Source of the DNA: a virus
Length of the DNA stretch: 28,468 bases
IMG/VR virus record: IMGVR_UViG_3300010938_000118
Coordinates: 1-28,468 of that record
Reading direction: 5' to 3' (one strand)
The notes below the pieces were generated by a model, which saw nothing but the letters and a program-made list of their open reading frames with translations, was not told where the DNA came from and did not search any database. The translations under genes were made by a program, and so were the position numbers. Shown piece after piece: positions 23,924-28,468 of the stretch; the stretch's first letter is position 1, and every line of letters starts with the position of its first letter.

Positions 23924-23957
23924 GATTTGGGCGGATGGACGCCCATCCGCCCAAATC
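23924..23957 (+). other. Perfect 15-bp hairpin
   Basis: GATTTGGGCGGATGG (23924-23938), loop ACGC, then the exact reverse complement (23943-23957). It has the same ATTTGGGC start as the hairpin at 16452-16482 and is likewise placed right after a stop, with no U-tract behind it. It probably acts as an attenuator, processing site or 3' cap within the early-type operon. Confidence 0.7.
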
Positions 23958-23985
23958 CCACACAAATCCAACACAAATCCCACAC
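23953..23985. repeat. Three 11-bp tandem repeats
   Basis: AAATCCCACAC, AAATCCAACAC and AAATCCCACAC follow each other without gaps, the first overlapping the right arm of the hairpin, and lead into the AAAGGGGGT ribosome site of the next gene. The 11-base period is about one helical turn (binding array) and in RNA gives an unstructured CA-rich leader. Confidence 0.8.
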
Positions 23986-24002
23986 AAAGGGGGTAAGGTA
24001 AA

Positions 24003-24605
24003 ATGACTGATTATATTCGTTCTATTCCTGAACTTTCTGTTTATCAAAGTGCAGACGTTGTTCCACAAATTACACACGAGCAAGCAACTGCATTAACCAC
24101 AGCGATAAAAGATGGTTTGCGGCAAATTAGCAAGCAATTTATTGAAATCGGGCGGTATTTGCTTTTCGGATACGAACACGGCGCGCACAGTGTGTTGGGG
24201 TTAAGTTTCCCAGAATGGTGTGAATTGGATATTTCGCTCAAGCGTTCTACCGCATACGCCCTGATGCAAATCGCACGATTAGTGGAACAATACCCGTCCC
24301 TTGAAGAGCGCGTCGTTGAACTCGGCGTTTCAAAATCTGAATTGCTTGTGGCGCGTGCGGGTTGGGATTCGCGGCAAGGGAAATATGCAAAAAGCGAAGA
24401 TGAAATCGTCGAATTGATTGATACGGCGAAAGAAATGACCTGCCGTGATTTCAAACGCGGCGTCAAAGAGGATGAGCAATTCGACATTGCATATGTTACT
24501 TGCACGTGCGGGTGCAATCGGACATTGAAATTAACTTTGACACGCGGAGCGCGTGTCATTAAAACAGAGGTGATGACAGGCAATGCAGTATGGGAAAGCA
24601 ATTAA
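24003..24605 (+). CDS. DUF3102-like protein, possible DNA-binding factor
   Basis: 200-aa protein. Residues 30-125 resemble DUF3102-type domains: a long helix (ALTTAIKDGLRQISKQFIEIGRYLLFG), then a sprouty segment (SVLGLSFPEWCELDISLKRSTAYALMQIARLV) with a helix-turn-helix look, then LGVSKSELLVARAG as in ParB-like proteins. The C-terminal part has a tight Cys cluster (C167, C169, C171 in CTCGC) that may bind metal. It overlaps the regulator gene downstream by 23 bases. Likely a replication, partition or regulation helper; exact role unknown. Ribosome site AAAGGGGGTAAGG. Confidence 0.6.
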   Translation: MTDYIRSIPELSVYQSADVVPQITHEQATALTTAIKDGLRQISKQFIEIGRYLLFGYEHGAHSVLGLSFPEWCELDISLKRSTAYALMQIARLVEQYPSLEERVVELGVSKSELLVARAGWDSRQGKYAKSEDEIVELIDTAKEMTCRDFKRGVKEDEQFDIAYVTCTCGCNRTLKLTLTRGARVIKTEVMTGNAVWESN

Positions 24606-24921
24606 ACTAGCAAGGGCACTACTAAATCAGAGTGCGATAGAATTTGGTCGCACTCTTGGCGTGTCAAACGCCGCTATTTCGATGTATGAGAGCGAAAGGC
24701 ATAAACCTAAGCGCGCGTTACTAGACAAACTTGCGTCCTTAATGCGGCGCGTTTACCGTGAAAACAACGATGAGTGCGTGCGCTCGATTGCCGTAGTTCT
24801 TGAATCCGTGTTTAGTGGCGATGCAAAATACCGCGTTTTATACAAAACGTGGAACTTGCAAGTCAAAACGGAAGGCGGTCAATGGATTGCAATTTCGGAT
24901 ACAAAGGGGGTCTTGCGATGA
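24583..24921 (+). CDS. XRE/Cro-type helix-turn-helix regulator
   Basis: 112-aa protein with an N-terminal Cro/C1 helix-turn-helix, about residues 8-52: IKLARALLNQSAIEFGRTLG, then VSNAAISMYESERHKPKRALL. The S-AAIS-YE-G/S-R-P core is clear. The remaining 60 residues are an unassigned C-terminal part. Translation is coupled with the genes on both sides (23-base overlap upstream, ATGA downstream). It could act on the dyad at the early-type promoter or on the replication region. Confidence 0.8.
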   Translation: MQYGKAIKLARALLNQSAIEFGRTLGVSNAAISMYESERHKPKRALLDKLASLMRRVYRENNDECVRSIAVVLESVFSGDAKYRVLYKTWNLQVKTEGGQWIAISDTKGVLR

Positions 24922-26075
24922 GTAAATTTTTGAAGTTCGCATCAAACGATTCGCCATTGGTGATTTCGCCGACACTGGCAACTCTCGTTGGACTGAATGA
25001 GAGCCTGGTCGTCCAACAACTGCACTATTTGACATTGATGGGGCTTGGGCGAACAGTGGACGGAAAGCGATATATCAGAATGAGCGTCTCGGCGTGGCAC
25101 AAACAGTATTTCCCGTTTCTAAGCGAATCGTCAATTCGGCGCGCGCTTGAGTCATTGTGCAATCGTGGAATTATCTCATCGCGCAATGACCTGAGCACGG
25201 GGTTTGATAGAACAAGTTGGTATGCAATCGAATACGACACACTTGGTTCGCTTGAAGAGCAAGCAAAGGACAACACGGATTTGATTGCATACAATAAGCG
25301 TCGAGCCCGTGCGGCGCAAAACTCCGAATCCGAGGGGATGATTGAGGTTGAGGATAAAACGCCCCAGGCAGTTGACTTGCCCGTGTTAACAGATGAACCG
25401 CCCGTGTCCGAACATCTGGACGAGCCAACTGAATCGCCCGAACGCCCCAACGAGTCGGCGGAGCCACCAGCGTCCGAACATCTGGACGACAGTGGCAAAT
25501 GCATTCGCCATTTTGAACAAATGGATTTAGTCAAAATGGCGAATGGATTTGGTCAAAATGGCGGAACAATATACATAGAGAACAACATAGATTACAATCA
25601 TAGAGATTATTTTGCGCAAGCGGGCGCGCAAAAACCGTGCGCGCCGAAAGCGGGAGCGCAAACCGTCCCGAAATCCTCTTCCAGGGCACCGAAAGCGGGA
25701 GCGCAAACCGTCCCGAAATCCCCTTCCTCTTCCAAGAAGGGTGCGTGCGAGATACCAAAAGCGGTTCAGGTCTTCAGGGGCGTTCGTAGATTCTATCCGC
25801 CCAAGAGCGCGTGGCTGGAAATCGCGTCCGTAGTTGGCGATGAAGAGGATGCGCTTTCAAGGTGGCGGGCGGCATTGGTTGATGCCGATATGCGTGGATG
25901 GAATCCGCGCAATGTGGCGGGCGCGCTCGATATTTTTCGTGGGCGCGCTCCAAGGCGTGGCGCGGGGGCTGAGGTGGCGCACGACAAACCCAAGCAAAAT
26001 GATTATGCGGCTGTTTTTGCGCAATATCGCGCGGAAACGGGGCAACCGCATCCACTAGAACAATATCTCAAATAA
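24918..26075 (+). CDS. Replication initiator / helicase-loader partner
   Basis: 385-aa protein. Residues 15-108 form a winged-helix domain like phage replisome organisers (NESLVVQQLHYLTLMGLG, then GKRYIRMSVSAWHKQYFPFLSESSIRRALESL, then GII). Residues about 150-275 are a low-complexity linker carrying two SEHLD(E/D) copies and AGAQTVPKS repeats. Residues about 285-335 resemble a DnaD-type C-terminal domain (RWRAALVDADMRGWNPRNVAGALDIFRG). The next gene is a DnaC-like loader, the usual pair. The linker DNA holds iteron-like repeats and an AT-rich stretch, a lambda-type origin candidate. ATG 24918 is chosen over 24849 because AAAGGGGGT precedes it and it overlaps the regulator stop as ATGA. Confidence 0.8.
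   Translation: MSKFLKFASNDSPLVISPTLATLVGLNESLVVQQLHYLTLMGLGRTVDGKRYIRMSVSAWHKQYFPFLSESSIRRALESLCNRGIISSRNDLSTGFDRTSWYAIEYDTLGSLEEQAKDNTDLIAYNKRRARAAQNSESEGMIEVEDKTPQAVDLPVLTDEPPVSEHLDEPTESPERPNESAEPPASEHLDDSGKCIRHFEQMDLVKMANGFGQNGGTIYIENNIDYNHRDYFAQAGAQKPCAPKAGAQTVPKSSSRAPKAGAQTVPKSPSSSKKGACEIPKAVQVFRGVRRFYPPKSAWLEIASVVGDEEDALSRWRAALVDADMRGWNPRNVAGALDIFRGRAPRRGAGAEVAHDKPKQNDYAAVFAQYRAETGQPHPLEQYLK
25406..25421. repeat. 16-bp palindrome, copy 6
   Basis: GTCCGAACATCTGGAC lies in the linker of the initiator gene, read as SEHLD, 66 bases from an identical copy and about 100 bases upstream of the candidate origin repeats. Confidence 0.85.
25472..25487. repeat. 16-bp palindrome, copy 7
   Basis: Second identical GTCCGAACATCTGGAC in the initiator gene, 19 bases before the first (inverted) iteron of the candidate origin. 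Confidence 0.85.
25506..25612. other. Candidate replication origin (iterons plus AT-rich element)
   Basis: The 11-bp word TCAAAATGGCG occurs three times: inverted at 25506-25516 and direct at 25531-25541 and 25553-25563. The two direct copies are part of a 22-bp tandem repeat (25520-25541, 25542-25563) with one mismatch. An AT-rich stretch (25565-25612) follows with CATAGA three times (25574, 25586, 25599; spacing 12 and 13). Iterons followed by an unwinding element inside the initiator gene is the layout of the lambda origin. Inferred from layout only. Confidence 0.55.
25641..25721 (+). repeat. 45-bp direct repeat in the initiator linker
   Basis: Two nearly identical copies (25641-25676 and 25686-25721) code APKAGAQTVPKS; a partial third copy (AGAQKPCAPK) lies just upstream. 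Nucleotide identity is higher than protein function would demand, so the duplication is recent or kept at DNA level. It lies right after the candidate origin. Confidence 0.8.
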
Positions 26076-26090
26076 AAAAAGGGGGTCAAA

Positions 26091-26777
26091 ATGACAAACA
26101 CAAACTGCAAATTATGTGGCGGGGTTGGCTTTTTTCGGCTTGACGTTCCGCTAGATGATGAAAACTTCGGGAAAGCAATCCCCTGTGATTGCACAATGCA
26201 AAGAATGCGCGAAATCAACAAGGCGCACATTGATGCGTGGCGTAAATGGGCGAATATTCCCGGTTGGAGATTTGATTATCCAATTGACAAAATTGCGAAA
26301 GACTCAACTATCTCGTTTATTGATGACAAACTTACCTTCCTCGTTTTGTGGGGCGGGTATGGAGTCGGGAAGACTGGATTGTTGGTTGCCGCAACGAATA
26401 CAATGTGGGAACGTGGCGTCCCTGCTATTTACGCCAACGTCCCGCGTTTGTTAGACAAGTTGCGTTCTACATACGAGGACGACAACGAGGAAAATTTCGA
26501 CACGTTGTTTTCTACATTGTGCAACACCCCGTTCTTGGCTTTGGACGAATTTTATCGCTACAAGGCAAGCACGTGGGCAGTTGAAAAAATGGAAATACTG
26601 ATTGATTATCGTTATATCAACCAATTGAAAACGTTGGTTGCCACGAATTTTTCACCTGACGCAGATACGATGATTGGTTCGCGGTTTAGAGACTCGTTGG
26701 TTTCGCGTGTGTTAGAGGTGCGTGGCGTTGATATGCGCCCGCACAGAGACAAAATTGAGGTGGCGCGAAATGTATAG
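26091..26777 (+). CDS. dnaC-like: DnaC-like helicase loader, AAA+ ATPase
   Basis: 228-aa ATPase expected to load the replicative helicase at the origin with the initiator encoded just upstream. An N-terminal zinc-binding motif is formed by C6, C9, C32 and C34 (CKLCGG, CDC), as in DnaC/DnaI loaders. Walker A GGYGVGKT (88-95), Walker B FLALDE (148-153), sensor-1-like ATN (184-186), and an arginine-finger segment RFRDSLVSR (199-207). Ribosome site AAAGGGGGTCAAA. No helicase gene is seen in the window, so the phage may load the host helicase or encode its own elsewhere. Confidence 0.85.
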   Translation: MTNTNCKLCGGVGFFRLDVPLDDENFGKAIPCDCTMQRMREINKAHIDAWRKWANIPGWRFDYPIDKIAKDSTISFIDDKLTFLVLWGGYGVGKTGLLVAATNTMWERGVPAIYANVPRLLDKLRSTYEDDNEENFDTLFSTLCNTPFLALDEFYRYKASTWAVEKMEILIDYRYINQLKTLVATNFSPDADTMIGSRFRDSLVSRVLEVRGVDMRPHRDKIEVARNV

Positions 26778-27069
26778 AAAACCAAAGGGTCTGTGCGTAA
26801 TTAAAGGCACTAGCAAGCGTCGTATTAGCGGAAAGCGCAATGTTGTGTTTGTGGGTCGGGGAACCATTTGGAAAAATCCATTCAAAGGGTTTTCCCCAAT
26901 CGCGGCGGCGGTTGCATATGAGTTAATGTTGGTTTTGATGTGCAATCAAGACCCGAAACTGTTTGATGAGTTCGTCGCTCCATTACGGGGCAAGCACCTG
27001 GCGTGCGATTGCAAAGCGAATATTTGCCACGCCGATGTATTGATGGAATATGCAAACGGGGGTGATTAA
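26770..27069 (+). CDS. DUF4326 family protein
   Basis: 99-aa protein matching the DUF4326 pattern: VGRGTIWKNPF near residues 28-38 and LRGKHLACDCKANICHADVLMEYA at 70-93, with the Cys/His cluster C78, C80, C85, H86. The family is common in phages and accessory DNA and has no established function that I know. The gene overlaps the loader gene by 8 bases, so it is probably co-translated. I chose ATG 26770 over the upstream start because the family begins close to it. Confidence 0.8.
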   Translation: MYRKPKGLCVIKGTSKRRISGKRNVVFVGRGTIWKNPFKGFSPIAAAVAYELMLVLMCNQDPKLFDEFVAPLRGKHLACDCKANICHADVLMEYANGGD

Positions 27070-27705
27070 ATGGCAAAAATGACACGTGAACAACTTGATG
27101 TAGTTAACGCGATTGACAACGATTTTAGAAATTTCAATCGGCAAGAGAAAAGGAACTATGTTGGGATGAGTGCGGCAGGGCACTGTTCGTTGAAAATTTA
27201 TAACAATTTCTTCAACCCTGAGCACTCGCTACAACTTCTGAGATATAGTGTTAGGGGTTATCTCTTTGAGGGGGACATTAAAAAGAGGTTGGAACGTGTT
27301 GGGCTGTATGTCCCAAACTCCGAAAGAGAGGTTGTGGCATCGTTTGACCCGCGTTTTCGGGGGCATACCGATGGGATGGTAAACAATATGAGACTGCTTG
27401 AAATTAAGTCGGTAAATCCTGAAAGGTTCAAGAAGGTCAAGGCGCACGGGATACCGCTTTCCGAGCATTATGCCCAGGTTCAAATGTATCTTAGACACGG
27501 CGGATTTCCCGACGCGATGATTTTGTATGTTGACGTTGCAACCTATGAGCACTACCCGATTTTTGTTGTGCCAGATGCGTTCTATGCTGATTTGATTGAT
27601 GATAAAATCAAGCGTGTCTTGGCGGCAATTGACACAAAGACACCGCCACGTTGTGAATGTGGCTATTGTCTCTTGGACAACAGGTTTGAAATAGGCAATG
27701 ATTGA
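27070..27705 (+). CDS. RecB/Cas4-like nuclease, possible 4Fe-4S exonuclease
   Basis: 211-aa PD-(D/E)XK nuclease. Motifs: E67 in YLFEGD, D101 in RGHTDGMV, E111-x-K113 in LLEIKSVN and Q136 or Q138 in HYAQVQMYL. A Cys in the N-terminal part (C39 in MSAAGHCSLKIY) plus three near the C-terminus (C195, C197, C200 in CECGYC) match the arrangement that holds an Fe-S cluster in Cas4, AddB and some phage exonucleases. Expected to resect DNA ends for recombination or to degrade host DNA. It follows DUF4326 directly and overlaps the next gene by 8 bases. Confidence 0.8.
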   Translation: MAKMTREQLDVVNAIDNDFRNFNRQEKRNYVGMSAAGHCSLKIYNNFFNPEHSLQLLRYSVRGYLFEGDIKKRLERVGLYVPNSEREVVASFDPRFRGHTDGMVNNMRLLEIKSVNPERFKKVKAHGIPLSEHYAQVQMYLRHGGFPDAMILYVDVATYEHYPIFVVPDAFYADLIDDKIKRVLAAIDTKTPPRCECGYCLLDNRFEIGND

Positions 27706-27934
27706 CATTTACGTTACACTTCGATTCCCACCGCAAGCCAAACCTGTTGTCATCGGCGGTGTCTGGTATTCACCAAACGACGGGTCTGGATATATGGTGG
27801 AACTTAGCGGGGCGCAATACAGGTACGATGGCGACGGTATCTTAGCGTGGTATTCCAAGGCACAATGGGAAATAATACGTGAACTTGGTATCCTCGACGC
27901 GATTATTGAAATAGAAAGGGGGTGCAAGAAATGA
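27698..27934 (+). CDS. Small hypothetical protein
   Basis: 78-aa acidic protein with a beta-rich first half (GGVWYSPNDGSGYMVELSG, YRYDGDGILAWYS) and a C-terminal helix (WEIIRELGILDAIIEIERG). No family is recognised. Its start overlaps the nuclease gene and its TGA overlaps the next ATG, so it belongs to the same operon. Confidence 0.55.
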   Translation: MIDIYVTLRFPPQAKPVVIGGVWYSPNDGSGYMVELSGAQYRYDGDGILAWYSKAQWEIIRELGILDAIIEIERGCKK

Positions 27935-28191
27935 AACGGAAGGGTATTTTGGGGTTCTTGTTGTTTGCGGACAGCCAGGATGGTAATATGCGCTATGCTG
28001 CCTTGTCTTACATTGGCGGCACGAAATCACCAACGAGGGTTGATTCGCACAATCCAATTACGCCAAGCAGTTTTCATCGTGTTTACCGTTCGATTTTGAA
28101 ACTTGGCGTAGAAGAGTTCAGGTTCAAAAGCAGTGGTGGCTACGCCAAGTCGCGGTGCATTGGCGAAGAAGGGGGTGATAGCGGATTGTAA
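27931..28191 (+). CDS. Small hypothetical protein
   Basis: 86-aa basic protein behind a G-run ribosome site (AAAGGGGGTGCAAGAA). The first residues are hydrophobic (GILGFLLFA) but too short for a sure membrane helix. The remainder includes a Ser/Arg-rich part (SSFHRVYRSILKLGVEEFRF). ATG 27931 is chosen over the upstream in-frame start. No family recognised. Confidence 0.55.
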   Translation: MKRKGILGFLLFADSQDGNMRYAALSYIGGTKSPTRVDSHNPITPSSFHRVYRSILKLGVEEFRFKSSGGYAKSRCIGEEGGDSGL

Positions 28192-28240
28192 TCGGGCGGA
28201 AATCTCAGGCGATTAGTTTTTATTAACGAAAGGGGGTCAA

Positions 28241-28468
28241 ATGGACAAACAACGTGGTTTTGGTAATTTAGCGTTTTACATTTTTGGTGTGCTTGCGGTT
28301 TTCTCGGCGGCGTGTGTTTCCCTTATCCCATCGGTTATGGTTTGGCGCCTTCGGTTTTTCGACGGTGTTGGATTGCCTGCCGATTTGGCTGAACTCGTGC
28401 GGTTTATAGTGCTGGTTGCGACTCCGGTTTCGGTTGTCGTCATTGGTTTAATCCGCGTGTTTGCGGTG
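28241..28468 (+). CDS. Membrane protein, cut by the window end
   Basis: 76 codons from ATG 28241 run open to the last base. Two hydrophobic segments (about residues 11-34 and 52-75) predict membrane helices. Ribosome site AAAGGGGGTCAA directly before the ATG. No function can be given from the part seen. Confidence 0.6.
   Translation, partial: MDKQRGFGNLAFYIFGVLAVFSAACVSLIPSVMVWRLRFFDGVGLPADLAELVRFIVLVATPVSVVVIGLIRVFAV

Noticed and set aside
25612-25833. Arg-rich + frame overlapping the initiator gene
   Set aside because: Composition follows from the repeats of the initiator linker in a shifted frame; no independent ribosome site.

Overview
The window looks like a stretch of a tailed double-stranded DNA phage genome (or a prophage of the same type). 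Every supported gene is on the + strand, packed end to end with frequent 1-23 base overlaps. I recognise terminase large subunit, portal, scaffold, HK97-type major capsid protein, adaptor, a beta-propeller-like tail protein, a fibre, lysis-type membrane proteins and a DnaC-like helicase loader. No tape measure, sheath or tube gene is visible, and a giant protein sits next to the portal, so a short-tailed (podovirus-like) virion is the best inference. The host cannot be fixed from this sequence. A 16-bp palindrome (GTCCRRACRTYYGGAC) recurs along the window; I vaguely associate such words with Chloroflexota genomes, but that is recollection only.

Layout: 1-331 is a gene-free leader with a G-rich tandem repeat and an inverted repeat around a pyrimidine tract. 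332-4206 carries a small-terminase candidate, TerL, portal and a small protein. 4190-14259 carries a 455-aa repeat-bearing protein and a 2901-aa giant. The giant is the most striking gene: a polyvalent, probably virion-carried protein with an LPD-like module, a HipA/PI3-kinase-like domain and directly after it an ADP-ribosyltransferase-like domain. 14330-16446 is scaffold, major capsid protein and decoration protein. 16500-20517 is head-tail connection, tail, a Vsr/PD-(D/E)XK-like nuclease and the fibre. 20534-22026 is a lipoprotein, an XhlA-like protein, a DnaQ-like exonuclease and a holin-like protein.

A gap of about 450 bases (22027-22478) holds hairpins, one of the palindromes, a doubtful Cys-rich ORF and the best sigma70-like promoter of the window, with an operator-like dyad in its spacer. 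It drives the early-type region: two unknown proteins, a DUF3102-like protein, an XRE-type regulator, a replication initiator with a lambda-like candidate origin inside its gene, a DnaC-like loader, a DUF4326 protein, a RecB/Cas4-like nuclease with a possible Fe-S cluster, and small unknown genes, the last one cut by the window end.

Two features run through the whole window. Most genes have a G-run Shine-Dalgarno (AAAGGGGGT type) where AAGGAGG would be expected. Module borders carry long hairpins without a U-tract. No endolysin, integrase, DNA polymerase, RNA polymerase, tRNA or CRISPR array was recognised.
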